NCBI GenBank assembly: GCA_016708465.1 | Contig: JADJFT010000010.1 | Location: 26,607-90,606 of the forward strand | From: Rhodanobacteraceae bacterium | Lineage (GTDB): Bacteria; Pseudomonadota; Gammaproteobacteria; Xanthomonadales; Ahniellaceae | Reading direction: 5' to 3' | DNA length: 64,000 nt | Part shown: one piece after another, positions 18,925-28,014 of the stretch | Numbering within the stretch: the first letter of the stretch is position 1 | Layout of the letters: each line of letters starts with the position of its first letter | Translations under genes and position numbers: made by a program | Notes under the pieces: model-generated | Told to the model about the DNA's origin: nothing | Seen by the model: the letters and a program-made list of their open reading frames with translations, nothing else | The model's database searches: none

Positions 18925-18933
18925 AAAGCGGGA

Positions 18934-19326
18934 TTAGCGCTTCGAGAACTGTGTCGCGCGGCGTGCTTTGTGCAAACCGACCTTCTTGCGCTCGACTTCG
19001 CGAGCATCGCGCGTCATGAAGCCCGCCTTGCGAAGCTGCGGCTTCAGCGAGTCGTCATAGGCGACCAGCGCACGCGACAGACCGAGGCGAATGGCACCGG
19101 CCTGGCCGGTGATGCCGCCGCCGGAAACTGTCACCAAGATGTCGAACTGCTCGGTCATCTTCAGGGCTTCGAGCGGCTGACGCACGATCATGCGTGCCGT
19201 TTCGCGGCCAAAGAACAGGTCGAGCGGCTTGTCGTTCACCGTGATCGAGCCTTTGCCGGGGCGCAGGAACACTCGCGCTGCCGCGGACTTGCGACGACCG
19301 GTACCGTAATTCTGCGAAATCGCCAT
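18934..19326 (-). CDS. rpsI: 30S ribosomal protein S9
   Basis: Small-subunit protein S9, 130 residues, with its basic C-terminal tail reaching the P-site tRNA. It starts MAISQNYGTGRRKSAAARVF and contains GKGSITVNDKPLDLFF, the GGGITGQAGAIRLGLSRAL block and DAREVERKKVGLHKARRATQ followed by FSKR at the C-terminus, all as in bacterial S9. It follows rplM by 14 bases, the standard L13-S9 operon, and precedes tRNA-Gln. Confidence 0.98.
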   Translation of the reverse strand: MAISQNYGTGRRKSAAARVFLRPGKGSITVNDKPLDLFFGRETARMIVRQPLEALKMTEQFDILVTVSGGGITGQAGAIRLGLSRALVAYDDSLKPQLRKAGFMTRDAREVERKKVGLHKARRATQFSKR

Positions 19327-19340
19327 GATTGCTATTCCTG

Positions 19341-19772
19341 TCAGCCGATGTTCAGCGCTTGCGGCTGCTGAGCGGTGTGCGGGTGCTCGGCACCCTTGTA
19401 GACCTTGAGCTTGCGCGCCATCGCGCGGCCCAACGGATTCTTCGGCAGCATGCCCTTGACCGCGATCTCGATCGCGCGTTCCGGGTGCGTGGCCAGTAGG
19501 TCGCGCAGCGACATCGTCTTCAGGTTACCGATGTAACCGGTGAAGCGGTGGTACTGCTTGTCCTGCAACTTGTTGCCAGTTACGGCAACCTTTTCCGCGT
19601 TGACCACGACGAGGTAATCGCCGGTATCGCAGTGCGGGGTGTAGACAGGCTTGTGTTTGCCGCGCAGGCGATGCGCGAGCTCGCTGGCGAGACGGCCGAG
19701 CGTCTTGTCCGTGGCGTCGACGATGTACCAGTCGCGCTTGACGGTCTGCGCATTGGCGCTGACGGTTTTCAT
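19341..19772 (-). CDS. rplM: 50S ribosomal protein L13
   Basis: Large-subunit assembly protein L13, 143 residues. It starts MKTVSANAQTVKRDWYIVDA, and the landmarks TLGRLASELAHRLRGKHKP, NAEKVAVTGNKLQDKQYHRF, GMLPKNPLGRAMARKLKVYK and GAEHPHTAQQP at the end are present. It is the first gene of the rplM-rpsI operon. The 5' leader (19773 onward) holds a GCCGGC hairpin that could contribute to regulation, although I cannot show this. Confidence 0.98.
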   Translation of the reverse strand: MKTVSANAQTVKRDWYIVDATDKTLGRLASELAHRLRGKHKPVYTPHCDTGDYLVVVNAEKVAVTGNKLQDKQYHRFTGYIGNLKTMSLRDLLATHPERAIEIAVKGMLPKNPLGRAMARKLKVYKGAEHPHTAQQPQALNIG

Positions 19773-20070
19773 CTGCGTGCTCCGAAGAGTGTCGAGGGGT
19801 CAAAAAAGGCCGACGACTATAGCCGGCAATGCCGGCTTTTTGCAAGTCCACCCGCGTTTCAGCCGGTTCAGGCGGGCGGTACCCGAGGCACTCGACCCTA
19901 CAGAAAGTACGCGGCGGGCCGGGAAAATCTTGTTTTTCCCGCCTGAACAGGCGCCCGCGTATCAGTCATTGTCGCAGAGGCTTCGACATTTGGCCAATTC
20001 CATGACCGTCCTGCTGCCGTCATTCAAGCGCCGCTGTTCGCATCGGCCATTGCTTGCAACGGAGGCTCCA
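19773..20070. promoter_or_regulatory. Divergent intergenic region rplM/PilZ with inverted repeats
   Basis: About 300 bases with no gene. Two structures stand out. A perfect hairpin AGCCGGCAATGCCGGCT is followed by five T on the plus strand (about 19820-19842), terminator-like although no plus-strand gene precedes it; on the minus strand it lies in the rplM leader. A wider inverted pair, TTCAGGCGGG at about 19868 and CCCGCCTGAA at about 19939, has about 60 bases between arms. CGGAGGCTCC before 20071 is the ribosome site of the PilZ gene. Promoters were not clear to me. Confidence 0.45.
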
Positions 20071-20427
20071 ATGGCCGAAATCTACGATGATCGTCGCCAG
20101 GAAACGCGCTTCGCGGCCCAGGGCGAGGGTGAAGTCGACATTCAGGGCAAGTCGGTCCGGGGCACCTTGATCGACCTGTCCATCAACGGACTGCGCATGG
20201 GGCGTCCGCCCGGATTTTCACCCCCGGACGGTAGCCGCTTCGCTCTCAACCTGCTGATTCCAGGCGCTGATCCGTTCCGCGCCGAGGTCGCGCTGATTCG
20301 TCTCGATGACGCCGCCTTCAGTGTCGAGTTCATGGACATGTCGCCCAAGGATTTCGGTTTGCTGACCACGCTGATCGACCGCTTCGCCCATCTCAGCGCA
20401 CAGACGCGGATGCAACAGCCGGAATGA
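20071..20427 (+). CDS. PilZ domain protein
   Basis: A 118-residue protein starting MAEIYDDRRQETRFAAQGEG. The DDRRQETRF segment provides the RxxxR motif, and LIDLSINGLRMG the [DN]xSxxG motif, of a c-di-GMP-binding PilZ domain. Both are intact, so binding is likely. It probably acts in the cytoplasm as a c-di-GMP receptor; the target is unknown. The start at 20071 has a good ribosome site (CGGAGG). It overlaps the next gene by four bases. A degenerate GGDEF/EAL protein is encoded about 4.5 kb away. Confidence 0.85.
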   Translation: MAEIYDDRRQETRFAAQGEGEVDIQGKSVRGTLIDLSINGLRMGRPPGFSPPDGSRFALNLLIPGADPFRAEVALIRLDDAAFSVEFMDMSPKDFGLLTTLIDRFAHLSAQTRMQQPE

Positions 20428-20919
20428 TTCTGATGCGCCGACTCCTCCTCGCCCTGTCGACGCTGTGGCTCGCCGGATGCGCCGTCGGCGGCGGCGTCAA
20501 AGTCGAACTCAAGGGTCATCAGTTTGCTGTCGAGATCGCCGACAACGATGACGAACGATCGCGCGGGTTGATGTTCCGCGAATCCATGGACCGCAGCCAC
20601 GGCATGCTGTTCGTGTTCGAAGACGATACGTTGCAGTCGTTCTGGATGAAAAATACGCTGATTCCGCTGGACATCATGTATTTCGACGGCGAACGCCGCT
20701 TTGTCAGCGCGCATTACCGGGTACCGACCTGCAAATACGCCGGCAACAACTGTCCGAGCTACCCAAGTGAAGGCGCTGCCCGTTACGTGCTGGAGTTGAA
20801 CGCCGGCGTCGGCGCTGCGCTGGCACTCGCGCCAGGCGACATCATCACCCTGCCGGGCAATCTGAACGGCGCCGCCAGCTCGCTTGACGCCCGCCCGTAC
20901 CCGCCCTTATCAAGCGGTC
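20424..20919 (+). CDS. DUF192 lipoprotein-like protein
   Basis: Begins MILMRRLLLALSTLWLAGCA with a lipobox (LAGC), so it is predicted to be a lipoprotein. It then carries the DUF192 core: VEIADNDDERSRGLMFRESM, HGMLFVFEDDTLQSFWMKNT and LIPLDIMYFD...VLELNAGVGAA. DUF192 proteins are small exported proteins of unknown function. The reading frame does not stop at the end of the domain but runs on into the SirB1-like protein. Since a separate start for that protein exists in another frame, I treat the junction as an indel near 20880-20960 and give an approximate end here. Confidence 0.8.
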
Positions 20920-21776
20920 ATGGACATCGCACTCGCCACACTGACGCTCAAGCCAGCTGGCAGTTCTTGCGCACCGCACGCGATGAGGACATCCCGTTAC
21001 TGTGGGCGGCGTTGCAGATCGCCCGCGATGAATACCCAGACTTGGTACCGGCCGACTACGAAGCCGTCGCTGCGGCGCATACGATCGCGCTACGTGACCG
21101 CATCGGTGCCAGCACGGATTCGCTGAACGCGCTGCGCGCACTGCACGGCCTGCTGTTCGAAGAACAGGGTTACCGCGGCAACGAGCAGGACTACTACGAC
21201 CCGCGCAACAGCTACCTCAACGACGTGATCGAACGCCGCACCGGCAATCCGATTGCGCTCGCGATACTTGAACTTGATCTGGCGCGTCGCGTCGGCTTGC
21301 CGCTGCAAGGCGTGTCATTCCCGGGCCATTTCCTGATCCGTTTACCGGTCGACAATGGCCTGCTGGTGCTCGATCCGTTCAACAAAGGACGTTCGCTCGA
21401 CGCCGGCGAGTTGCGCGTGCGCGCCAAGCCGCACCTCCCCGGTCGACCGGTCGACGATGAACAACTTGGGCGCATGCTGGAACCGGCGCCAACGCGCGCC
21501 ATCTTGACGCGGATGCTGCGCAATCTGCGCCAGTGTTACGCCGAGCGCGAGGAATTCGAGCGCGCGTTGCGCTGCGCCGACCGCATCGTCTGGCTTGATG
21601 ACCGCGATCCGGATGAAGTTCGCGAACGCGGCTTACTCTACGCACGCGTTGGCCACGTACAGGCTGCGCGTGACGACTTGCGGCACTATCTGACGGCGCT
21701 GCCTCAGGCCGAGGACAACGAACGCATCCACCAGATTTTGGTCGAACTGGGTGGGCGCGGCGGACGCCTCAACTGA
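20920..21776 (+). CDS. SirB1/transglutaminase-like protein with TPR tail
   Basis: From the ATG at 20920 the text is MDIALATLTLKPAG in one frame, then QFLRTARDEDIPLLWAALQI in the frame that continues to 21776, so one base is lost near 20960. The rest contains YYDPRNSYLNDVIERRTGNP, IALAILELDLARRVGLPLQG and VSFPGHFLIRLP, the SirB1 (transglutaminase-like) core. The C-terminal part (FERALRCADRIVWLDDRDPD, GLLYARVGHVQAARDDLRHY) is TPR-like. Such proteins (YchA/SirB1) are widespread and cytosolic, with no proven activity; the usual catalytic Cys of transglutaminases is not evident. Expected length about 280 residues, as found. Confidence 0.75.
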
Positions 21777-21960
21777 CCTCGATCATCTCGAAATCGGCCT
21801 TGCCGACGCCACAATCCGGGCAGACCCAGTCTTCCGGGATGTCGTCCCAGCGCGTGCCGGGCGCGAAACCTTCCTCGGGCAGGCCCTTGGCCTCGTCGTA
21901 CAGGAAACCGCAGACCACGCAGACATAGACGCGGAACGGCGTATCGGCACCCACACTCAT
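21769..21960 (-). CDS. Rubredoxin
   Basis: A 63-residue electron carrier. Two CxxC knuckles, VYVCVVCGFLYDEAKG and WVCPDCGVGKADFE, bind one iron. The chosen start MSVGADTPFRVYVCV at 21960 leaves a short N-terminal extension normal for the family. The longer upstream frame has no homology and overlaps thiE. It overlaps the end of the SirB1-like gene by eight bases on the opposite strand and is divergent from thiE. The partner reductase or monooxygenase is not in the window. Confidence 0.92.
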   Translation of the reverse strand: MSVGADTPFRVYVCVVCGFLYDEAKGLPEEGFAPGTRWDDIPEDWVCPDCGVGKADFEMIEVS

Positions 21961-21993
21961 TTTTCGATTCCGGAAACGAACAAGGCAGGCATT

Positions 21994-22644
21994 GTGGCAG
22001 GCAGCAGCAACCAGCGTCATCGCGTCCGCGGCGTCTATCTGCTGACACGCGAAAGCGCCGATACCCTGACCTTGTGCCGCGGCGTTGAGGCGGCTTTGCG
22101 CGGCGGCGTAGCGCTTGTGCAATATCGTGACAAAAGCCGCGACACCGAGCGGCGGCGCGCGCAGTCACGGGCGCTGCGCGAACTGACACGAGCCCATGAT
22201 GCCCTGCTGATCATCAACGATGATGTCGCGCTCGCGATGGCGTGTGGCGCCGATGGCGTACATCTCGGCGAACACGATGGCGAGATCATCGCAGCCCGCA
22301 CCGTTTTGGGTGAGCGGGCCATCATCGGTGCCTCCTGTTACAACGATCTCAACCGCGCTGAAGCCGCCGCGCGGGCTGGTGCCGACTACATCGCCTTCGG
22401 CGCGTTCTTCGTATCAAGCACGAAACCGGGCGCACGCGCCGCCGACGTGCGCCTGCTGCACCAGTCTGCACATATTGGGTTGCCACGGGTGGCGATCGGC
22501 GGCTTGGATGCGCACAATGCGCGTCCAGTGATCGCGGCGGGTGCCGAAGCCATCGCCGTACTCGGCGCGATCTGGGACGCGCCAGATGTCGAAGCTGCCG
22601 CGCGCACCCTCACCGACCTGTTCGATCTCCCGGAGTTCACATGA
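21994..22644 (+). CDS. thiE: Thiamine-phosphate synthase
   Basis: Couples the thiazole and pyrimidine phosphates to thiamine phosphate in the cytoplasm. A TIM barrel is recognisable by VRGVYLLTRESADTL, GGVALVQYRDKSRDTERRRA, LLIINDDVALAMACGADGVH, LGEHDGE, GASCYNDLNRAEAAARAGAD, YIAFGAFFVSSTKPGA and LPRVAIGGLDAHNARPVIAA. The VQYRDK and INDD residues contact substrate and Mg2+. I take the GTG at 21994 as start; the frame is open further upstream but that part lies opposite rubredoxin. 216 residues is normal. The stop overlaps hemL by four bases. Confidence 0.93.
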   Translation: MAGSSNQRHRVRGVYLLTRESADTLTLCRGVEAALRGGVALVQYRDKSRDTERRRAQSRALRELTRAHDALLIINDDVALAMACGADGVHLGEHDGEIIAARTVLGERAIIGASCYNDLNRAEAAARAGADYIAFGAFFVSSTKPGARAADVRLLHQSAHIGLPRVAIGGLDAHNARPVIAAGAEAIAVLGAIWDAPDVEAAARTLTDLFDLPEFT

Positions 22645-23921
22645 ACCGCAATGCCGATCTATTTGCCCGCGCCCTCAAACTGCTGCCTGGCGGCGTCAAT
22701 TCTCCGGTACGCGCGTTCAAGTCGGTCGGTGGCGACCCGTTCTTCGCCGTGCGTGCCGAAGGCCCGTATCTATGGGATGCGAACGGTGAGCGTTACATCG
22801 ACTACATCGGATCTTGGGGCCCGATGATTCTCGGCCACGCGCATCCGGACGTGCTTGACGCGGTGATCCGCACGGCCGCGCACGGGCTGTCGTTCGGCGT
22901 GCCCAACCCGCTCGAAGTGACAATGGCGGAACGCATCATTGAGCGTGTCCCCGGCCTGGAAATGGTGCGCATGGTCAATTCCGGCACCGAGGCAACGATG
23001 TCTGCGGTCCGACTCGCCCGCGGCTACACCAAGCGCACGCGTATCGTGAAGTTCGAGGGGTGTTATCACGGCCACGGCGATGCTTTTCTGGTCAAGGCTG
23101 GCTCCGGCGCATTAACACTCGGGCTGCCGAATTCGCCGGGGGTGCCGGCTGCACTTGCCGACCTGACCTTGACACTGCCTTACAACGACTTCGATGCCGC
23201 CGAGCAGCTATTCGCGGCGCAAGGCGCGGACATCGCCTGTCTGATCGTCGAGCCGATCATCGGCAACGCCAATTTGATCTTGCCGCGACCGGGTTACCTC
23301 GAACATCTGCGCGAACTATGCACGCATCACGGCGCGCTGCTGATCTTCGACGAAGTGATGACTGGCTTCCGCGTCGCCGCCGGCGGTGCGCAAGACTTGT
23401 ATGGCATTCGTCCGGACCTGTCGACCTTCGGCAAGATCATCGGTGGCGGTATGCCAGTCGGCGCATACGCTGGTCGTCGCGAGATCATGCAGATGATCGC
23501 GCCGAGCGGGCCGGTCTATCAGGCTGGCACCTTGTCCGGTAATCCGGTGGCGATGGCCGCCGGTCTGGCGACCCTCGATTTGCTCGCTGAACCTGGTTTC
23601 TACGCACGCCTGGAAGCGCAGACCAACCAACTCTGCGACGGGCTCGAAGCGGCAGCGGCGGAAGCCGGGGTCGCGTTCAGCACCAACCGGGTGTGCGGCA
23701 TGTTCGGCTTGTATTTCACGCACGAACACGTCGAGACCTACGCCCAAGCCACGGCCAGCGATAGTGCGCGCTTCAACCGCTTCTTCCACGCCATGCTGGA
23801 ACGCGGCGTCTACTTCGCGCCGTCGGCATTCGAAGCGGGCTTCATGTCAATCGCGCACACCGACGAGGTGATCGAGGAAACCTTGATAGCCGCACGCGAA
23901 GCGTTTGCTCTGATCGCATGA
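22641..23921 (+). CDS. hemL: Glutamate-1-semialdehyde 2,1-aminomutase
   Basis: PLP enzyme that converts glutamate-1-semialdehyde to 5-aminolevulinate in heme synthesis. 426 residues, family length. It starts MNRNADLFARALKLLPGGVN and shows MVNSGTEATMSAVRLARGYT, KFEGCYHGHGDAFLVKAGSG, LIFDEVMTGFRVA and STFGKIIGGGMPVGAYAGR, in which the Lys forms the PLP Schiff base. It is coupled to thiE by ATGA overlap. The pairing of thiE and hemL is common in Xanthomonadales. Confidence 0.97.
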   Translation: MNRNADLFARALKLLPGGVNSPVRAFKSVGGDPFFAVRAEGPYLWDANGERYIDYIGSWGPMILGHAHPDVLDAVIRTAAHGLSFGVPNPLEVTMAERIIERVPGLEMVRMVNSGTEATMSAVRLARGYTKRTRIVKFEGCYHGHGDAFLVKAGSGALTLGLPNSPGVPAALADLTLTLPYNDFDAAEQLFAAQGADIACLIVEPIIGNANLILPRPGYLEHLRELCTHHGALLIFDEVMTGFRVAAGGAQDLYGIRPDLSTFGKIIGGGMPVGAYAGRREIMQMIAPSGPVYQAGTLSGNPVAMAAGLATLDLLAEPGFYARLEAQTNQLCDGLEAAAAEAGVAFSTNRVCGMFGLYFTHEHVETYAQATASDSARFNRFFHAMLERGVYFAPSAFEAGFMSIAHTDEVIEETLIAAREAFALIA

Positions 23922-23923
23922 CG

Positions 23924-24337
23924 CTAGCGGACACCATCGTCACTGAGTGAACGCAGCGCATCAGCATGCTGTTCCCAGTGCTCGCCATCGAACGGCGTGA
24001 TCGTTAGCTTGCGCACGCTACCGCGATCGAACGCGCGTACGTTCACGTCGATGCCATCGGGATTCGAACGCGGCACGTAGTAAGCCTTGACGCCGCAAAC
24101 GCGGCAGAACAGGTGTCGGGCAATGCCGGTGCCGAATCGGTATTCGGTCAGATCGGACTCACCGCAGACCAGTCGAAACGCCGAACGCGGCACGATCAGG
24201 TGCAGGAACCCAGTCAGCCGACACATCGAACAATTGCAGTCGAGCGCTTCGATCTCGGCCGGCGCATCGACCTCGAAGCGCACACGTCGGCAATGGCAAC
24301 CACCGTGATGCCTCACCCACTCTGGAATTACGCTCAT
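23924..24337 (-). CDS. GFA/CENP-V family zinc protein
   Basis: About 137 residues starting MSVIPEWVRHHGGCHCRRVR (an alternative ATG lies four codons upstream at 24349). The Zn-binding Cys pattern of the GFA family is visible: GGCHCRRVRFEV, LDCNCSMCRLTG, and FCRVCGVKAYYVP. Members were named after glutathione-dependent formaldehyde-activating enzyme, but most have no proven substrate. It ends two bases from the hemL stop, tail to tail. Confidence 0.85.
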   Translation of the reverse strand: MSVIPEWVRHHGGCHCRRVRFEVDAPAEIEALDCNCSMCRLTGFLHLIVPRSAFRLVCGESDLTEYRFGTGIARHLFCRVCGVKAYYVPRSNPDGIDVNVRAFDRGSVRKLTITPFDGEHWEQHADALRSLSDDGVR

Positions 24338-24387
24338 ACGTGCATACATTGGATAGGCTGCACTTCGCAGCCTCGGGATTGTCGCTC

Positions 24388-24873
24388 ATGGATCCAGCGA
24401 TCGGATATGCATTCGCGTTGATCTTCGTCCTGATCGGACTGGTCGGCATGGTGCTGCCGGCGCTACCCGGTGTGCCGCTGGTCTTCGCCGGGTTGCTGCT
24501 CGCAGCATGGAGCGACGGCTTTCAGCACGTCGGCGGCGTCAGCGTGCTCCTGCTCGCAGCCTTGACCCTGTTCGCGGTGCTGGCGGATCTCGTCGCAAGC
24601 GCATTCGGTACACGCCTGGCTGGCGCAAGCGCCTGGGCCTTCGCTGGCGCTGGAATCGGCGCAGTGATCGGACTATTTTTCGGCATTCTCGGCGTCCTGC
24701 TCGGCCCGTTCCTCGGCGCACTGCTCGCTGAGTGGCTGGTGTTCCGCAATTTCGGGCGCGCCGCCAAAGCTGGGGGTGGCGCCGCGATCGGGCTATTGAT
24801 CGGCGTCGCCGTGAAGATCGCGGTCGTCTTTACGATGCTCGGCATATTTGCATTGGCGTGGTGGATCGATTGA
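24388..24873 (+). CDS. DUF456 membrane protein
   Basis: A 161-residue hydrophobic protein starting MDPAIGYAFALIFVLIGLVG. The segment VLPALPGVPLVFAGLLLAAW is the DUF456 signature, and the Gly-rich helices GAGIGAVIGLFFGILGVLLG and AAKAGGGAAIGLLIGVAVKI follow. Four or five membrane helices are expected. Function unknown. It ends at the stop of the convergent GGDEF/EAL gene (one base apart). A longer upstream start overlaps the GFA gene and is less likely. Confidence 0.85.
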   Translation: MDPAIGYAFALIFVLIGLVGMVLPALPGVPLVFAGLLLAAWSDGFQHVGGVSVLLLAALTLFAVLADLVASAFGTRLAGASAWAFAGAGIGAVIGLFFGILGVLLGPFLGALLAEWLVFRNFGRAAKAGGGAAIGLLIGVAVKIAVVFTMLGIFALAWWID

Positions 24874-27624
24874 TCAGCGTCCGCCGTCCACCAGCCGCCC
24901 GCCAAGCCACGGCAATAGGTGTTCCAATGCCATCGGTTGGGCCAATGCGGTGCCGATGCCATACAGGCACCCAAGCTCACTGAGCGCATCGCGGACTTCC
25001 GGCGTATCGACACCAGTCGCGATCGCGCGCACACCAAGCGCTTCGGCCAGTGCCAACACGCCGCGCACCAGCGTGTGCCCGCGGCTTCCCATCTGCAATC
25101 CCTGACTCAGGCCACGCGACAAAATCAGGGCATCGAACAACGGTTCGTGCAGCGCCGCCAATGATGAGGCACGGCTGCCGAAGCGCGCCAACGCCAAGCG
25201 CACGCCAATGTCGCGCAATTGCCGAAGTGGACGCACGGCCAGTTCACTGTCACCACCGAGCGCATCCTCGCTGACCGCGACCATCAGGTTCACCGCCGGC
25301 ATCCCGAGTTGATCGAGCAAGGCAGAAACCCGTTGCACCAACCCGGCTTGTTGCAAAAGGCGGGCATCAAGCGGGATCAGCAACGACAACGCACCGGCCG
25401 CTGGCTGGTAGCGCATCAGGTTGGTGTATTCGCGTTGCGCGGTCGCCAGCACCCATTCGCCCAAACGGAGTTCAACATCAGCATCCTGCACGACATCGCG
25501 CAGACGCTCGATTGGAAACGGCGCGGTCGCCGGATCGCGCCAGCGCAGGCGCGGCCGCAACGCGATCGGATAGCCATCGACGATACCGACGACGGGTTGC
25601 AACTGCACGATGAAGCGGTCGTTATCAAGCGCGTCCGGCACTACCGCCTGCAAGGTCAATCGCTCGACCACGCGCGCATGCAGTGCCGTCTCGAAAATAT
25701 GGTAGCGATTCGCGCCGTTCTGCTTGGCCGTGCTCACGGCAGTGTCGGCATCGCGCAGCAGTTCTTCGGCAGTGACATCGTCGCGGCCGACCGCCACGCC
25801 GATGCCGGCACTCAAGCGCAGGCTATGGCGTCCAATCCGAAACGGGGCGTGGAAGCTCGCGAGCACGCGTTGCAGACGCGCATTCAGCACCTCCGGATCG
25901 CCGACATCGTCCAGCATCAGGGCGAATTCATCGGCCCCGAGCCGGGCCAGCGAATCGCCACTGCGCAGACCACCCTTCAAACGTTCAGCGACCAACACGA
26001 TGGCCTGATCGCCGGTGGCGTGGCCAAAGCTGTCGTTGATCAGCCGGAATTGATCGAGGTCGAGCACCGCCACTGCTACCCGATGTCCGTCGCGACGCGC
26101 ATGCTCGCTGGCGCGTGTCACGCGCTCCAGGAATAGCTCGCGATTCGGCAACTGGGTCAAGGCGTCATGCAGTGCCTCGTGCTGCATTTGCGCTTCGAGC
26201 CGATGATGCTCGGTCACGTCACGCACGTTCAACACCACCCCGGCGAGATTGGGATCGTGGCGCTCATCAGTCACCGTCGTCTCGGTCTGCGCGTGGCTGC
26301 CGTCATCGGCGGCAAAACGCAGCATCAACTTGCCGCTACGACGACCGGTATTGCGATCGAGCCCAATCAGCAGGCTGCGCAAAGACTCGGCATCGTCGGG
26401 CGGCAGGAATCCGGAAATCGGTAGGCCGATCAGTCGCGCCGGCCGCGTCGCCAGCAAACGCAAGGCGGAAGGGCTGGCGTAGACAGTACGGAAATCGCGA
26501 TCAAGCACGAAAATGCCATCAGCGGCATTCTCGATGAGCTTGGCCAAACGGCTTTCACCAGACAAACGCGTACGCTCACTCAGCAGACTGGCATTCTCGC
26601 GGCTCGCCAACGCTTGGCGGGCGACAACGCAAGCAATCAACACCGCGCCCCAGATCAGCAAGCTCGGTAGCGCCTGACTTCGAGTGGGATCAGAACCGAT
26701 GGCCACGGTAGTGATCAACCCGTAGCCGGATGCCAACGCAAGATAGGGCAGCGCCGCGAAGCGGCCGACGCGTTCGCCGCGACGTTCGTTGAAAGCATGC
26801 GCCCGCCGCCGCGCGGTGTCGGCCATCAACACAAAGCACAGCGCCTGCGCGAACCACAGCAGTTCTGCGAACACACCCGATGCGCCGGCGAGCAACTGCA
26901 ACAAGATCCAGACCAGATCGCCTGCGAGGCTTGCTGCCAGCGCTAATCCGAGCAGCAAATAGACGCCGCGTGTCGGGCCAGTGGGCAGGCGCAGCCACAC
27001 GGCGGCAATGCCGACCAAGGTCAACAAGTCGCCGACCGGATAGGCAATCGCAATCCAGGCCACCAGCGGGTCGGCATGGGTATTCGCGACCAATGCCGGT
27101 CGAATGCCCAAGTGCCAGATAAACATGCCGCCACCGACCGCCACCGTGGCGCAGTCGAGCAGGAATTTCGCGAGGTCGTTGCGGCCTTCGAACACGCGCG
27201 GCAACTGCAACAGCCCCGCCAGCATGAGCGGGAAGTAGCTCAGATAAAAAATATCGGAAAGGCCGAACACCGGATAGGCGTCGCCGCGCAAACTGATCAG
27301 CGCACGATTACCTTCGCCGAGACACACCGATGCGATCGCAGTGCCGATCAACAGCCAAGAGCGCCGCACGCGCCCAGGGCGCAGATGCGCCACCGCGTGA
27401 TGCAGAACCAGCGATGCCGAGACCAGCAACAACAGCGTACGTGACAGTGCATAGACCGAAGCGGGCGGATCCGTGCCGTTCAGCGCCGGTGGCAGAATGC
27501 AGACCAGCCACAACAATGTGACGACCACCGTGAAGATCGTCGCGCCATAGCCGTGCAGCGCACCGACGACACCACCTCGATCGGCGTGTTCGTCAGGTCG
27601 TTGCGGCATCGCATTCGCCATCAA
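24874..27624 (-). CDS. Membrane PAS-GGDEF-EAL protein with degenerate catalytic motifs
   Basis: 916 residues. About nine membrane helices in residues 25-330 form a sensor module. A PAS domain (LAKLIENAADGIFVLDRDF... to NVRDVTEHH) covers about 355-470, followed by a GGDEF domain (ALHDALTQLPNRELFLERV ... RLGADEFALMLDDVG) and an EAL domain to the end. The GGDEF signature reads GADEF. The EAL start reads PIALRPRLRW without the catalytic Glu, and LGCLYGIGTALAQP replaces the usual LGCDYxQGYxxxxP. Phosphodiesterase activity is therefore very unlikely and cyclase activity doubtful; I infer a receptor or scaffold role in c-di-GMP signalling. The start is one of three close Met codons (27624, 27621, 27612). 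Confidence 0.88.
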   Translation of the reverse strand: MMANAMPQRPDEHADRGGVVGALHGYGATIFTVVVTLLWLVCILPPALNGTDPPASVYALSRTLLLLVSASLVLHHAVAHLRPGRVRRSWLLIGTAIASVCLGEGNRALISLRGDAYPVFGLSDIFYLSYFPLMLAGLLQLPRVFEGRNDLAKFLLDCATVAVGGGMFIWHLGIRPALVANTHADPLVAWIAIAYPVGDLLTLVGIAAVWLRLPTGPTRGVYLLLGLALAASLAGDLVWILLQLLAGASGVFAELLWFAQALCFVLMADTARRRAHAFNERRGERVGRFAALPYLALASGYGLITTVAIGSDPTRSQALPSLLIWGAVLIACVVARQALASRENASLLSERTRLSGESRLAKLIENAADGIFVLDRDFRTVYASPSALRLLATRPARLIGLPISGFLPPDDAESLRSLLIGLDRNTGRRSGKLMLRFAADDGSHAQTETTVTDERHDPNLAGVVLNVRDVTEHHRLEAQMQHEALHDALTQLPNRELFLERVTRASEHARRDGHRVAVAVLDLDQFRLINDSFGHATGDQAIVLVAERLKGGLRSGDSLARLGADEFALMLDDVGDPEVLNARLQRVLASFHAPFRIGRHSLRLSAGIGVAVGRDDVTAEELLRDADTAVSTAKQNGANRYHIFETALHARVVERLTLQAVVPDALDNDRFIVQLQPVVGIVDGYPIALRPRLRWRDPATAPFPIERLRDVVQDADVELRLGEWVLATAQREYTNLMRYQPAAGALSLLIPLDARLLQQAGLVQRVSALLDQLGMPAVNLMVAVSEDALGGDSELAVRPLRQLRDIGVRLALARFGSRASSLAALHEPLFDALILSRGLSQGLQMGSRGHTLVRGVLALAEALGVRAIATGVDTPEVRDALSELGCLYGIGTALAQPMALEHLLPWLGGRLVDGGR

Positions 27625-27681
27625 TTGCCTCCTGCCAACGATTCAGTGGGCGTCCTTCGCTGCGCGCATGCAGCCAGCTGA

Positions 27682-27918
27682 TCAAGCAGCTGGTGCGGCG
27701 CCAAGTAACTGCCGGATCAGTGCCGCGATTTCGTCTTTGCTGCCGATGACAGTCATGAAGGTGTCGCGAGTGAACGCGGTACCAAACGTCACCGCGTACT
27801 CAATCCGATCATTGCCTTCGTCATCCATACTCGGATAGGAATCCGGCTTGCTGACGTAGGCGATGCGATTGGCGTCGATGATGTTGCCGTTCGGCAATTT
27901 GACCCAACGAGCGGCCAT
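27682..27918 (-). CDS. Conserved hypothetical small protein
   Basis: 78 residues from MAARWVKLPNGNIIDANRIA to IRQLLGAAPAA, with a well-placed ribosome site (AAAGGACACGCCC before ATG at 27918). The sequence alternates strands and a final helix (FMTVIGSKDEIAALIRQL), looks globular and cytosolic, and resembles small uncharacterised proteins of Xanthomonadaceae. I know no function. It lies between leuB (downstream) and the GGDEF/EAL gene and may be transcribed alone. Confidence 0.55.
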   Translation of the reverse strand: MAARWVKLPNGNIIDANRIAYVSKPDSYPSMDDEGNDRIEYAVTFGTAFTRDTFMTVIGSKDEIAALIRQLLGAAPAA

Positions 27919-28014
27919 GGGCGTGTCCTTTTGATCGGTTTGGAGATGTGCCGAGCATAGCGCCGCGATTGCCCAATCGACCGCATCCGTGTCGGCATGC
28001 AAGCACGCCGTCGA

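Noticed and set aside
20424..21776. DUF192-SirB1 fusion protein
   Set aside because: A separate start for the SirB1-like protein (MDIALATLTLKPAG) exists in another frame, so the fusion is best explained by an indel.
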